From an uncultured Bacteroides sp. (GTDB lineage: Bacteria; Bacteroidota; Bacteroidia; Cytophagales; Cyclobacteriaceae): DNA of 64,000 bases. Each line of letters opens with the position of its first letter. Positions within the stretch are counted from its first letter, which is position 1. The stretch spans positions 1 through 64,000 of the forward strand of contig CABHOV010000017.1 of the NCBI GenBank assembly GCA_902168185.1, in the 5' to 3' direction. Both the position numbers and the translations under genes were made by a program. Below the pieces are notes generated by a model, which was not told the DNA's origin, searched no databases, and saw nothing but the letters and a program-made list of their open reading frames with translations. Of the stretch, positions 35,353-45,504 are shown piece by piece.

Positions 35353-37971
35353 TTATTGTGGGTTATTGTTTTCATCAGTATCGTTCGAATCAATGTCGCT
35401 TGCATCATCATCCGGTAAATCAATAGCGTCCGGTATAATAGTATTGCTACCATCTTCTGTGCTTGCTATGATGGATGCCGTATCACTGGAATCGCTCTTT
35501 ACTTCCACAATCTGCTGAATCTTCTCCACAGATGATATACGGTCATCCTCGTTCAGTTTGATAAGACGTACACCTTGTGTTGCACGGCCCATAACACGTA
35601 ATTCGCTTACTTTAATGCGAATTGTAATGCCCGAACGGTTAATGATCATCAATTCATCCTCATCAACCACTTCCTTGATGGCAACAAGTTTGCCAGTTTT
35701 GTCCGTGATGTTGATCGTCTTCACTCCTATACCTCCACGCTTCGTAATTCTATAGTCATCCGTAAGCGAGCGTTTACCATAACCATGTTCTGATACCACA
35801 AGCAAGTTTGCATCTTCACGTGTTATACAAACCATGCCTATAACTTTATCAGTATCAGAATCCAGGGATACACCTCTTACTCCGGAAGCATTACGTCCCA
35901 TCGGGCGAACATCCGATTCGTGGAAATGTACTGCCTTGCCTTCACTCTTGGCGATGATGATGTGATTGTTTCCATTGGTGAGTGACGCATTCAACAGACG
36001 ATCTCCATCATGTATAGTGATCGCGTTGATACCACCCTGACGAGGACGTGAGTATTCTTCAAGTGATGTTTTCTTGATCGTACCTTTCTCGGTACAAAGA
36101 ATCACATAGTTGTTATTGATATACTGTTCGTCTGCAAGGTTCTTAACATTGATGATGGCGCGTACAACATCGCCTGGTTCAATGTTAATCAGATTCTGCA
36201 CAGCTCTTCCTTTCGATATCTTATTACCTTCCGGAATTTCATACACTCTCTTCCAATATACTTTACCCTGATCGGTAAAGATCAACAGGTAATTATGTGC
36301 TTGCGCGATGAACAAGTGTTCTGTGAAATCATCGTCTTTGGTAGTAACACCTTTCGAGCCTACACCACCTCTTGCCTGCGTTCTATATTCTGAGAGTGAA
36401 GTACGCTTCACATATCCCTGATTGGAAATGGTGATCACCATGTCTTCATTCGGAATCATGTCTTCTACCGTGAAGTCGTCATCGTTATGAACAACCGTTG
36501 TTCTGCGGTCATCACCATAACGCTCTCTGATCTCGAGTAACTCAGTTTTTATAAGCTGCATACGCACGCCTTCGTCTCCCAGGATATTTTTCAGGCGATC
36601 GATGAGTTCTTTTACTTCATTATACTCTTGCTGAATTTTATCGCGCTCCAGACCGGTAAGTCGCTGCAGACGCATATCCAGAATTGCCTTCGCCTGGATT
36701 TCAGATAATCCAAAGCGCCCCATCAATCCTTCCTTCGCAGTTTCAGGATCTTTGGATGCACGAATCAAATTGATTACTTCATCAAGGTGATCCAGCGCGA
36801 TCAGGTATCCTTCAAGGATGTGTGCTCTTCGTTCGGCTTCAGCCAGTTCAAACTTTGTTCTCCGTACGATAACATCATGACGATGCTCAACGAAGTACTT
36901 GATCATATCCCTCAGGTTCAGTGTCATTGGCCGGCCTTTTACCAGCGCCACGTTGTTCACACCGAATGAGGATTGAAGTTGTGTGTACTTATATAAGTTG
37001 TTTAAGACTATATTCGCGATTGCATCTTTCTTGAGGTCGTATACAATGCGGTATCCTTCGCGATCCGATTCGTCACGTATATCAGATATACCTTCGATCT
37101 TCTTTTCATTTACAAGAGCAGCAGTCTTCTCGATCATCTGCGCTTTGTTCACCATGTATGGAATCTCCGTAACGATGATCTGATCTTTACCCGTTGAGGA
37201 AGTAACGATCTCCGCTTTCGAACGCATGATGATTCTGCCACGGCCGGTAAGGAAAGCTTCCTGTACTCCGGAGTAACCATAGATCAATGCACCCGTTGGG
37301 AAATCGGGGGCTGTCACGAACTTCATCAGTTCCTGTATGGTAATCTCGTTGTTATCTATATAGGCAACTACACCATCAATGACTTCACGCAGGTTATGCG
37401 GTGCCATGTTGGTAGCCATCCCTACTGCTATACCGGAAGAACCATTCACCAGCAAGTTCGGAATCTTGGCCGGTAATACTGTTGGTTCTGTTAACGAGTC
37501 GTCAAAGTTAGGTTGGAAGTCAACGGTATCTTTGTTGATATCCGCCAGCATCTCTTCTGCAATTCTGCGAAGGCGTGCTTCCGTGTAACGCATCGCTGCC
37601 GGAGAGTCACCATCAATCGAACCGAAGTTTCCTTGTCCATCTACCAACGTATATCGCAGCGACCAGTTCTGCGCCATACGCACCATCGTATCATACACCG
37701 AAGCATCTCCGTGTGGGTGATACTTACCCAATACCTCCCCTACAATTCTTGCTGATTTTTTATAGGGCTTGTTGTAGTTCACTCCCAAATCCAACATTCC
37801 GTACAGCACTCTGCGGTGTACGGGTTTTAATCCATCGCGTACATCCGGAAGCGCGCGCGAAATGATTACCGACATCGAATAATCGATGTATGCACCGCGC
37901 ATTTCATCTTCAATATTGATCGGGATTATACTCTGCCTTTGAGGGGTCAGACCACCTGTTTCTTCTGCCAT
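35353..37971 (-). CDS. gyrA: DNA gyrase subunit A
   Basis: Breakage-reunion subunit of gyrase, introducing negative supercoils with GyrB. 872 residues. Catalytic Tyr129 in [10 protein letters not shown]; the quinolone region reads [17 protein letters not shown] (Ala90, Ser91, Asp94 by position); the GyrA box is [10 protein letters not shown], which marks it as gyrase rather than ParC. The C-terminal six-bladed wrapping domain ends in an acidic tail ([14 protein letters not shown] onward). ATG start. The first gene of an operon with the TPR protein. Confidence 0.97.
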   Translation of the reverse strand: MAEETGGLTPQRQSIIPINIEDEMRGAYIDYSMSVIISRALPDVRDGLKPVHRRVLYGMLDLGVNYNKPYKKSARIVGEVLGKYHPHGDASVYDTMVRMAQNWSLRYTLVDGQGNFGSIDGDSPAAMRYTEARLRRIAEEMLADINKDTVDFQPNFDDSLTEPTVLPAKIPNLLVNGSSGIAVGMATNMAPHNLREVIDGVVAYIDNNEITIQELMKFVTAPDFPTGALIYGYSGVQEAFLTGRGRIIMRSKAEIVTSSTGKDQIIVTEIPYMVNKAQMIEKTAALVNEKKIEGISDIRDESDREGYRIVYDLKKDAIANIVLNNLYKYTQLQSSFGVNNVALVKGRPMTLNLRDMIKYFVEHRHDVIVRRTKFELAEAERRAHILEGYLIALDHLDEVINLIRASKDPETAKEGLMGRFGLSEIQAKAILDMRLQRLTGLERDKIQQEYNEVKELIDRLKNILGDEGVRMQLIKTELLEIRERYGDDRRTTVVHNDDDFTVEDMIPNEDMVITISNQGYVKRTSLSEYRTQARGGVGSKGVTTKDDDFTEHLFIAQAHNYLLIFTDQGKVYWKRVYEIPEGNKISKGRAVQNLINIEPGDVVRAIINVKNLADEQYINNNYVILCTEKGTIKKTSLEEYSRPRQGGINAITIHDGDRLLNASLTNGNNHIIIAKSEGKAVHFHESDVRPMGRNASGVRGVSLDSDTDKVIGMVCITREDANLLVVSEHGYGKRSLTDDYRITKRGGIGVKTINITDKTGKLVAIKEVVDEDELMIINRSGITIRIKVSELRVMGRATQGVRLIKLNEDDRISSVEKIQQIVEVKSDSSDTASIIASTEDGSNTIIPDAIDLPDDDASDIDSNDTDENNNPQ

Positions 37972-38274
37972 CTAAAATCGTTTGTTTTGGGCTTAATTAA
38001 GCGTTTTTTAAAGCCTCGCAAGATAATAAAGTTTACCACTCCACGACTCAAAAAAACCGGTTAATATTGACTTTTTTCCACGAGTGTTTCGCTCGCTGTG
38101 CAGATGTATATCATTATCGTTTTCGGCCAGACAAAAAGCCAATCAACTTTGCAGTATCAGATCAAGTCCGGATATAAAAATATAGCTGAAGACGAAGCCG
38201 TATTCATTCGAAAAAGAATATGAGATCCTAAAGATTTATGAGGCTATAAATCAAAGATGTAACAAGGTTGAGCT
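37972..38274. other. gyrA upstream region with a 12-bp palindrome
   Basis: A 303-bp gap without a convincing gene. It holds GCTTAATTAAGC at 37991-38002, a perfect 12-bp palindrome 20 bp before the gyrA start codon. I found no exact -7 box for gyrA. A 39-codon frame on the plus strand (38104-38223) has no support. The gap must also hold the 3' end of the barrel-protein transcript, but no good terminator is visible. Confidence 0.5.
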
Positions 38275-39309
38275 TTAGTATGGATTAAGCTTCTTCTTGT
38301 TCTTTCCCTTGTACTTGATGAGGTTCGGATAATTTTCTCCGTAGTGTGGATTCTGTTTTTTATAGATCGGATGTACACGGCTTCGGTATTCGCGATTGCC
38401 ATGCGCGTGATTCATTTGTGCTTTACAAGTCTTTAAAAAACATCTACGAAGTTCCGGGAAGCGATAGGTTGCACCTATATTTAAGTAAAATGCGTTCATC
38501 CGGTGATTTATACTCGGGCCGGTTTCAGGCATGCTGATCTTGTATCCTTTGAATTCGTAAGAAGGCCTGACGAACAATTTAAAGTACTCCGACATCTCCC
38601 GTTCTACTGCAGCGCCCAGGTTGAAATAGATTCCTTTCTTTATAACACTGTTGTCGAATTTATTGCCAAGTTTATACCCTCCTATATTTGCATCTACTAC
38701 GAGCAGGTATTCATTATACCGATAAACGGCAGCCCCGACCATCAGGAAATATTTCTTCATGAAGAAGCTGGATACATCCGGAGAGAAACTGCTGATCTCA
38801 TCGCTATAGTTGGTGGCGTTAAATGATCCGAGGTGAGTATACTCGTAAGAGTACCCTGCTCCGATTCTGTAACGGCTAAATTCAACGTGAATAGTTGCCT
38901 TCAGCGGAATGTTGAATGCTTTGCTTTTGAAGCCGAGCTTGGTAGTATCAGAACTGGCAAGAAATGCACCGGGTTGCACAGTGTTACCGGAAGACTGAAC
39001 ACGATTTATCCAATTGGAATATCCTGTGGCTACACTTGCCGGACGGAATAACTTCGGCATGGAATCAGGATTCTGGATAACGCCAAAACCATCCAGGTTA
39101 TGTTTGAAGGTCGTACTTCCATAGCCTGTGCTTAAACCAAATGTGACTTTGCTTAATATCCTTCGAAATGTACTTATACCCTGGCGCTTCACATAAAAGT
39201 GCTCCAGCGGAATAGTAGCATCCTTCTCGTTCTCATATTGAGCGAGCACATCCGATGCTGAAATCAGCACGAGTAAGAGCAGGGCGGTTATCGCAGCGTA
39301 ACGCTTCAA
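38275..39309 (-). CDS. Outer membrane beta-barrel protein, function unknown
   Basis: 344 residues with a signal peptide (MKRYAAITALLLLVLISASD, cleavage near VLA-QY). Alternating aromatic strands (FSRYRIGAGYSYEYTHLGSF, YFLMVGAAVYRYNEYLLVV, FYLNIGATYRFPELRRC) indicate a barrel. The C-terminal tail is basic with two Cys (RRCFLKTCKAQMNH) and ends YKGKNKKKLNPY, a tail I have seen on other Bacteroidota barrels. The only start in frame apart from ATT is TTG at 39309. No operon partner. Confidence 0.75.
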   Translation of the reverse strand: MKRYAAITALLLLVLISASDVLAQYENEKDATIPLEHFYVKRQGISTFRRILSKVTFGLSTGYGSTTFKHNLDGFGVIQNPDSMPKLFRPASVATGYSNWINRVQSSGNTVQPGAFLASSDTTKLGFKSKAFNIPLKATIHVEFSRYRIGAGYSYEYTHLGSFNATNYSDEISSFSPDVSSFFMKKYFLMVGAAVYRYNEYLLVVDANIGGYKLGNKFDNSVIKKGIYFNLGAAVEREMSEYFKLFVRPSYEFKGYKISMPETGPSINHRMNAFYLNIGATYRFPELRRCFLKTCKAQMNHAHGNREYRSRVHPIYKKQNPHYGENYPNLIKYKGKNKKKLNPY

Positions 39310-39551
39310 AAAAATGGGTTTAAGCTCCTAAAGTTAAAAAATGTAAGCCGTTCATAATCTGGCTTTTGGGTTTTAAAGGTAAGGCAAATTCGGCAATCAT
39401 CCTAAATGTTCTGAGCCCGGAATGGGTTGATCTACCTATTTGGAGGAACCAGTTAACAACAAGCAGGTTTATTGGCGGAAGTATAGGTATCAACTGTATA
39501 CTGGATCGATCTATATATTTTGATACTGAATACTTCAGAGAAGATGTCATA

Positions 39552-41006
39552 TTAATAATATCGGTACGGCGCGCTCGTGTTTTCTAACGATGAAAAGGTA
39601 TGAAAAAGTGTTTGTCCTTTCTGTACCTGATATGTAAAATTATGCGTGGTCGTGTGGGCACTGTCTGCTTTGAGGCTGAGTGTCACTTCGTTCGCTCCTT
39701 CTTTCAAGGGTATACGCGAATAAAAAATACTATGCGGAAGTGTTTGCCAGTTGCGCGTATCGGCTTTCTCGGTCATCGCGTTCACCAATCCGAGTACAGC
39801 ACCAAGACCTTCATCTTCTTTGCGTAAACTTTGCTCTGTTACTTTTTTCAATGCAGCGCGAAGAAGACCCTTGCTGAACTCCTGAACCATACGCTTCTTC
39901 AAACTATAGAATGCAATTTTATTTATATCCTCTGCCAGCTCAAGCGGATAGCTTTCGCCATTCAGTTTCAAGTCACCTTCAGTATAGTAAGCTGGCCGTT
40001 CAAGGTAGCGCGGGAATGCCACGCGAAATACCTGGAGCCTGGTGAGATCTGAACGCTTCTCATTATCGTCTTCATCCAGCTCGAAAGGAAACACGAGACC
40101 GAGTTCCGGATTGCTGAATACAACACCGTTGTTCGTACCCGGATCGATTGCAAAATTTATACTCCACTCACTTTTTACCGGTGTGAGTCCGTTGTGCCAA
40201 AAGAAAACAAGTTCTGCATCAGGCGCTGCTGGCTTATAGTCAGGGATGCCAAACTTCTCTTTATACTCTTCAGCTTCTTTTGTAAAGCCGGTCCATGAAG
40301 CGGTGTTAATAAGATCGGACTTCAATTGCTGAGGAACTTCCATTCCAAACATTTTGGCATAATCATTCTCATAAATTTCCAATGCATTCCGGTAGGCTAT
40401 AAATGCATTGTTATAGTCTTTGTCGGATTGATATATAATTCCCATCAAGGTATGGATGAAAGCATCGCGCTGGTATTTCTCCGGAGAAGTATACTTGTCA
40501 CTTAACTGATTGAGACGAATGTTAAGGCGTCTGCATTCCACAAGGGCCTCTTCGTGCTTATTCATCTTTAGATAATTAAGCGCCTTGAAATATAGCAGCA
40601 TCAGATGTTCGTGATCTTCGCCATGATAAATGGTAACGGTTGGATTGGTAAAATAGGAAACAGCTTCGTTGAGATAGTTGATGTGATAATCTTCTCCAAA
40701 AAGAAAAGCCTTCTCAAAGTATTCGTTGCTCTCTTCGTATTGGCCGAGTATAGAGAGTAGCAAACCATTATTCACCATGTAGATAAAGCGCGACCTGCCT
40801 TGCTCCTGCTTGTCGTTCTTCTTTAAGGTTGCCAGCGCTTGTTGTAAATCTCCACGCTCGAACTCATAATTGAAATCGAAGTTCTTTTGATAGTAGGTAG
40901 CACATGCAGCTGCAAGAAAGGTAAAACTGGCAAACAGTATAACTCGAATAAAGACCTTGTGAGTCATTACTTGAAGAGCGTTTCCGTTTTGTTTATGATT
41001 GTTCAT
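39552..41006 (-). CDS. COG3014-like lipoprotein with TPR-like repeats
   Basis: 484 residues. A lipoprotein signal is present (FASFTFLAAAC, with Cys as the lipidated residue). The first half is helical and TPR-like (YEESNEYFEKAFLFGEDYH, ALNYLKMNKHEEALVECRRL); the second half has beta-rich segments. It matches COG3014, which in many genera sits beside an LpoB-like gene, as here (28 bp apart). A role in cell-wall synthase control is inferred from that pairing. ATG at 41006 or, giving a more normal signal peptide, ATG at 40967. Confidence 0.8.
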   Translation of the reverse strand: MNNHKQNGNALQVMTHKVFIRVILFASFTFLAAACATYYQKNFDFNYEFERGDLQQALATLKKNDKQEQGRSRFIYMVNNGLLLSILGQYEESNEYFEKAFLFGEDYHINYLNEAVSYFTNPTVTIYHGEDHEHLMLLYFKALNYLKMNKHEEALVECRRLNIRLNQLSDKYTSPEKYQRDAFIHTLMGIIYQSDKDYNNAFIAYRNALEIYENDYAKMFGMEVPQQLKSDLINTASWTGFTKEAEEYKEKFGIPDYKPAAPDAELVFFWHNGLTPVKSEWSINFAIDPGTNNGVVFSNPELGLVFPFELDEDDNEKRSDLTRLQVFRVAFPRYLERPAYYTEGDLKLNGESYPLELAEDINKIAFYSLKKRMVQEFSKGLLRAALKKVTEQSLRKEDEGLGAVLGLVNAMTEKADTRNWQTLPHSIFYSRIPLKEGANEVTLSLKADSAHTTTHNFTYQVQKGQTLFHTFSSLENTSAPYRYY

Positions 41007-41034
41007 GATTCGTCTTTAAGACAATATGATCCAA

Positions 41035-41610
41035 TCAATTCTTCACAAATTTTTTGATTTCATTCTGACCATACCAGATGCGTCTGCTGGTTTCAATGTC
41101 TGTCAGAAATAAAGTAGTAATATAATTAACGACACGCTTCTTGTTATAGGTGTCCGTCTCTGAAGTCATTTCACCAAACAACATGAGGTCTGCGCCTATC
41201 TCTTTTCCAAATTGCTTGGCCGTGGCTGATGAAGCAAAGTCTTGTTGCTCGGTTCGCTCCGTACGAAGCTTGTCTCTGAACTCTCCGGACTCAATAATTT
41301 CAGCTATAGCTGAATTATGAATCACTATTTCAAACTTCTTAACATAGTTATCAGCATCAATATGCTCGGAGGTTTTATTAGAAATTGAACCAACAACGAT
41401 CACAGGTTTACGACCGAGTTGTTTCGCGTAATTCTTAAATGCTTCCGAGTCAAAAAGATCGTAAATCATTTTATCGGCAACGGTGCGAGAGTCTGTATCA
41501 TTCCAGCGCCCGCTAAGATCTATTTGCTGTGACGGATCAACGCGCGTTACCGTGCGCGAGCAGCCACTAAACGTTACTATCACTAAGAGTATTAGGAGAA
41601 ATTTCTGCAT
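41035..41610 (-). CDS. LpoB-like penicillin-binding protein activator lipoprotein
   Basis: About 191 residues. Lipobox FSGC follows a short hydrophobic segment; the mature protein matches the LpoB/COG3417 family (DLSGRWNDTDSRTVADKMI, VIVVGSISNKTSEHIDADN, ADLMLFGEMTSETDTYNKK). In E. coli LpoB reaches through the peptidoglycan to activate PBP1b. The frame extends to 41637, but the ATG at 41610 gives a proper signal peptide. No penicillin-binding protein gene is in the window. Followed by the COG3014 gene. Confidence 0.85.
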   Translation of the reverse strand: MQKFLLILLVIVTFSGCSRTVTRVDPSQQIDLSGRWNDTDSRTVADKMIYDLFDSEAFKNYAKQLGRKPVIVVGSISNKTSEHIDADNYVKKFEIVIHNSAIAEIIESGEFRDKLRTERTEQQDFASSATAKQFGKEIGADLMLFGEMTSETDTYNKKRVVNYITTLFLTDIETSRRIWYGQNEIKKFVKN

Positions 41611-41722
41611 AGCAGTCAGTTTTAGAGCAAACTTCAAAAATCTTGCCGAAGATACGCAGAAAGCCTACAGGATGTTACGAAAGAAGAAGTTCGCGGCCCG
41701 GTAGCGTTCTGGAAGGTAAATA

Positions 41723-42382
41723 TTATGAGAGTATAGCTTTCAGGTTACTGATCGTTGCCTTGGGATCCGCTGCGCTGAAAACAAAATTACCGGCGACCAG
41801 TACATCTGCACCTGCATCAAGTAAGGCTTTGGCATTTTGCTGATTCACACCACCGTCTATTTCAATCAAGGCATTTGATTTTGATTCAACGATCATTTTT
41901 TTGAGCGCTGCTACTTTACGATATGTATTCTCAATAAACTTCTGCGCACCAAATCCAGGGTTCACCGACATGAGGCATACCAGGTCTATATCAGCAATAA
42001 CATTTTCAAGTTCAGTTATGGAAGTATGCGGATTGATAGCGACACCTGCCTTGCAACCCAGCGCATGTATCTGTTGTATATTCCGATGCAGGTGTGGGCA
42101 AGCCTCTACGTGTACAGATATAATTTCGGCTCCTGCTTTATGAAAAGCTTCCACATAACGCTCGGGCTGTACGATCATCAAGTGAACATCCAACGGCTTG
42201 CGCGCATGACGTTTTACCGCTTCTACTACTGGCAACCCCATGGATATATTCGGCACAAATACTCCATCCATAATATCAACGTGAATCAGGTCTGCCTGAC
42301 TTTCATTGAGCATGGTGATTTCGCGTTGCAGATTAGCAAAATCAGAAGCGAGTATAGATGGAGCAACGATGGGTCTTGTCAT
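41723..42382 (-). CDS. rpe: Ribulose-phosphate 3-epimerase
   Basis: Interconverts ribulose 5-phosphate and xylulose 5-phosphate in the pentose phosphate pathway. 219 residues, TIM barrel. Metal and catalytic motifs: HVDIMDGVFVPN, LDVHLMI, MSVNPGFGAQKF and EIDGGVN. ATG start 12 bp after the metZ stop, so it is the second gene of that operon. Confidence 0.96.
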   Translation of the reverse strand: MTRPIVAPSILASDFANLQREITMLNESQADLIHVDIMDGVFVPNISMGLPVVEAVKRHARKPLDVHLMIVQPERYVEAFHKAGAEIISVHVEACPHLHRNIQQIHALGCKAGVAINPHTSITELENVIADIDLVCLMSVNPGFGAQKFIENTYRKVAALKKMIVESKSNALIEIDGGVNQQNAKALLDAGADVLVAGNFVFSAADPKATISNLKAILS

Positions 42383-42394
42383 AAGATAAATGAA

Positions 42395-43573
42395 TTAGCG
42401 TGAAGCTGCTATCGCCTGATCAATATCGGTAACTATATCTGCTATATCTTCAAGTCCTACAGCGATGCGGATAAGTCCGGAAGTTATACCTACTGCTGCG
42501 CGTTCTTCTTCGCTGAGTTTTGAATGCGTGGTAGATGCAGGATGTATAGCAATCGTTCTGGTATCACCGAGATTAGGAGTATGCGAAATCATCTGCAATG
42601 AATTCAAGAATTTCCGCCCCTGCTCTACGCCTCCTTTGATCTCGAATGTTACGATACCACCGCCCAGTTTCATTTGCTTTTTAGCAAGTGCATGTTGTGG
42701 ATGAGATGGCAGGAAAGGATACTTTACTTTTTTCACATCAGGGTGTTTCTCGAGATGTTCTGCAAGTGTCAATGCATTTTGGCAATGACGATCCATCCGC
42801 ACGGCTAAAGTCTCCAAGCTCTTCGATAAGATCCACGCATTGAATGGTGACATGGAGGGACCTGTATGACGTGTAAAGAAGCGGATGTCTTTTATCAGTT
42901 CTTTCGTTCCTAATATAGCACCACCAATAACGCGGCCTTGTCCGTCCATAAATTTGGTTGCCGAATGCGTGATAATATGCGCGCCCCATTTTGCAGGTTG
43001 TTGCAGGTATGGAGTAGCGAAACAATTATCAACGTTCAGTATCAGATTGTGTTTTGCTGCCAGTTTTCCGAGCCACTCCAGATCGATGAGATCGAGTGCC
43101 GGGTTGGAAGGAGTTTCAACGAAAATCATCCTCGTGTTGGGCTGAATTTTCTTCTCCCATGTTTCCGGTTCGTTTACATCCGCATAGCTATGTGAAATGC
43201 CAAACTTGGGAAATATTATATTGAGGATCTGATGGGTTGAACCAAATACCGAACGACATGCGAGCACATGATCACCAGACTTCAGCAACGCGGCCATGCT
43301 GCTGTACATCGCTGCCATACCGGAAGCTGTTCCTATACCATCTTCCGTTCCTTCGAGCTTGCAAAGTTTTTCTATAAACTCGTTTGTATTCGGATTGGAG
43401 TAGCGGCTATATATATTCCCTGGAATCTCATCGGCAAACATCGCGCGTGCCTGTTCTGCATCATCAAATACAAAACTTGATGTGAGGTATAACGGAACGG
43501 AATGCTCGCGAAATGATGTACGCTGATGTTGCGTACGGATAGCGTCTGTATCGAAATTTCTTTTCTCTTCCAT
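42395..43573 (-). CDS. metZ: O-succinylhomoserine sulfhydrylase-type PLP enzyme
   Basis: Trans-sulfuration enzyme of the Cys/Met metabolism PLP family, 392 residues. PLP-binding Lys is in HSATKFMDGQG; the substrate region YSRYSNPN and ETPSNP are conserved. The sequence is closest in feel to MetZ (direct sulfhydrylation of O-succinyl- or O-acetylhomoserine to homocysteine); cystathionine gamma-synthase cannot be excluded. Operon with rpe. Confidence 0.85.
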   Translation of the reverse strand: MEEKRNFDTDAIRTQHQRTSFREHSVPLYLTSSFVFDDAEQARAMFADEIPGNIYSRYSNPNTNEFIEKLCKLEGTEDGIGTASGMAAMYSSMAALLKSGDHVLACRSVFGSTHQILNIIFPKFGISHSYADVNEPETWEKKIQPNTRMIFVETPSNPALDLIDLEWLGKLAAKHNLILNVDNCFATPYLQQPAKWGAHIITHSATKFMDGQGRVIGGAILGTKELIKDIRFFTRHTGPSMSPFNAWILSKSLETLAVRMDRHCQNALTLAEHLEKHPDVKKVKYPFLPSHPQHALAKKQMKLGGGIVTFEIKGGVEQGRKFLNSLQMISHTPNLGDTRTIAIHPASTTHSKLSEEERAAVGITSGLIRIAVGLEDIADIVTDIDQAIAASR

Positions 43574-43628
43574 GTATAAAAATGAATCTGAGTCTGTGAT
43601 AATTAAAATTGGCGGATGTAGACTGAGG

Positions 43629-44048
43629 TTATTTGATTACCTCAACGCTATACGTGACTTTAGCGTTTTTCTCCAGGGTTTTGGCTACGGAACAATATTT
43701 CTCAACAGACAAGCTCACTGCTTTTTCTGCTTTATCAGTATCAATATCTCCATAGAGTTTAAAATGTGCATGCACTTCAGTATATAGTGATGGAGTCACA
43801 TCCTTTTCACGTTCGCCTGTTACAGTGATCTTTATATCTTTCAGATCCTGGCGTTGTTTTTTCAGAATGCTCACTACATCTATAGCACTGCAGCCACCCA
43901 TTGCTGCTAATAGCATTTGCATCGGGCGCATTCCTAAGTTTGATCCTCCTGATTCAGGAGATGAATCCATCTGCACCGTGTTCCCTGCATCGTTGCGCGC
44001 TTCCATGTGGAAGGCATCATTCAAACGGTTTAATTCAATCTTTATCAT
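43629..44048 (-). CDS. OsmC family peroxiredoxin-like protein
   Basis: 139 residues. OsmC/Ohr fold with the two redox Cys expected of the family: Cys53 in GGCSAIDVV and Cys119 in EKYCSVAKTL. Likely reduces organic hydroperoxides or related compounds. Its start codon overlaps the stop of the upstream sodium symporter gene (ATGA), so the two are translated together; the reason for the pairing is unclear. Confidence 0.9.
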   Translation of the reverse strand: MIKIELNRLNDAFHMEARNDAGNTVQMDSSPESGGSNLGMRPMQMLLAAMGGCSAIDVVSILKKQRQDLKDIKITVTGEREKDVTPSLYTEVHAHFKLYGDIDTDKAEKAVSLSVEKYCSVAKTLEKNAKVTYSVEVIK

Positions 44049-45433
44049 ACTGCTTTTTCTCTTTCTTCAGACCACACATAGCCTGCTGCTATCATTCCCA
44101 GTAAGCTAACAAGCGTTGCTGGTATAAGACTTGGCCATGGTGTTTCAAAGGCCTCAAAGATAATCCAAGTTATCATACCCAACACCATCGAAAGTAATGC
44201 TCCTTTACTATTGGCGCGCTTCCAATACAATCCCAACGTTAATGGAACGAAAAGTGAAACGAGACTGAGTATAGAAGACTCCCCTACCAATTCATAGATA
44301 TTAGACCGAAAACAGGCCATAATAGTTGCCATTGCAGCAAATAAAATCACACATATTTTGGTCAGCACAAGAAACTGACGGTCGGTATACCGATGTTTTG
44401 TTAAAGGCTTGATCAGGTTTTCTGAAAAGATGGCGGCTGGTGCAAGTATAGCCGAACTTGTTGTACTCATGATCGCTGACAAGAGTGATCCGAAGAATAG
44501 TACCTGAACTGGCATTGATGCATGCTGCAATACCATGTTGGGCAAGGTAAGTTGTGTATCACCGGCAACCTGGTCGGGGTATAGATGCTTCGTGCATAAG
44601 CTGATGTATAGTGGCAGCATAGCGATGGTGAGGTATAGCAACGCTGCTATGTGGCAAGACCATATTGCTGTTTTGGCGGAACCAGAAGACATCGCCCGTT
44701 GAAAGACATCCTGTGAAGGTAATGAGCCGAGCCCAAGTACAGCCCATGCAGCTATATAGGCAGCAATTTCTTTCAGATCAAATGTAGGCAGAAAGCGGAG
44801 ATCTTCTTTTGGCACTTCGCGCAGCACGGCTGATACACCACCGGCTTTTTCGGATAATATATAGGCCAGTACAACCATCCCTAAAATAATAATTATACTC
44901 TGGAAAAAATCGGTGATGGATATAGCCCACATACCGCCGGCATAAGTATATAACGTTACGATCACTGCACTGATTACAACACCTTGCCACAAGGGTATAT
45001 CTACAACCACATTCAGGATAAGCCCCATAGCGACCAATTGTGCCGCGATGTAACCAAGGTATGGCAAGGCCAGAAAAAGGCTGGCGGTTAGTTCGGTTGT
45101 TTTATTATACCTGACTTTAAAGAAATCACCCAGTGTAAGCAGGTTCATCTTATAGAGCCTGCGGGCATAGATCAATCCAAAAAGAAAAAGACATAACGAT
45201 GCTCCGAAGGGATCTTCAATCACTGCGTATAGTCCACCTTCCAGAAATTGTGAGGATGCACCAAAAACTGTTTCCGACCCAAACCAGGTTGCAAAGAGTG
45301 CTGCTGAACTTAATACGATTGGCAAGCTTCTGCCTGCGAGCATAAAATCTCCGGTGGTCTTCACTCGGCGTGCAGCCCAGAAACCAATTACTACCGTGAG
45401 GATCAGGTATACAATGATTGAGAGTAGTAACAA
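44045..45433 (-). CDS. Sodium:solute symporter family protein
   Basis: 462 residues with about 12-13 membrane helices of the SSS family (LAGRSLPIVLSSAALFATWF, GGMWAISITDFFQSIIIILG, MSTTSSAILAPAAIFSENLI). Imports a small solute with Na+; the substrate is not deducible. The only plausible start in frame is TTG at 45433 (upstream codons lack ATG/GTG). Overlaps OsmC by 4 nt. Confidence 0.88.
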   Translation of the reverse strand: MLLLSIIVYLILTVVIGFWAARRVKTTGDFMLAGRSLPIVLSSAALFATWFGSETVFGASSQFLEGGLYAVIEDPFGASLCLFLFGLIYARRLYKMNLLTLGDFFKVRYNKTTELTASLFLALPYLGYIAAQLVAMGLILNVVVDIPLWQGVVISAVIVTLYTYAGGMWAISITDFFQSIIIILGMVVLAYILSEKAGGVSAVLREVPKEDLRFLPTFDLKEIAAYIAAWAVLGLGSLPSQDVFQRAMSSGSAKTAIWSCHIAALLYLTIAMLPLYISLCTKHLYPDQVAGDTQLTLPNMVLQHASMPVQVLFFGSLLSAIMSTTSSAILAPAAIFSENLIKPLTKHRYTDRQFLVLTKICVILFAAMATIMACFRSNIYELVGESSILSLVSLFVPLTLGLYWKRANSKGALLSMVLGMITWIIFEAFETPWPSLIPATLVSLLGMIAAGYVWSEEREKAV

Positions 45434-45504
45434 TTTCTTTTTTACAATTAGACCTGCTAAAAGTAAAAAACGAAATGATTATTTCATTGCATCCGTAGCT
45501 ATAA

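Noticed and set aside
38104..38223. 39-codon plus-strand frame starting MYIIIVFGQ in the gyrA upstream gap
   Set aside because: No promoter, no ribosome site, mixed composition, and it overlaps the likely gyrA control region.
39366..39587. 73-codon plus-strand frame between the barrel gene and the COG3014 gene
   Set aside because: Runs into the COG3014 coding region on the other strand, with no family resemblance or promoter; chance frame.
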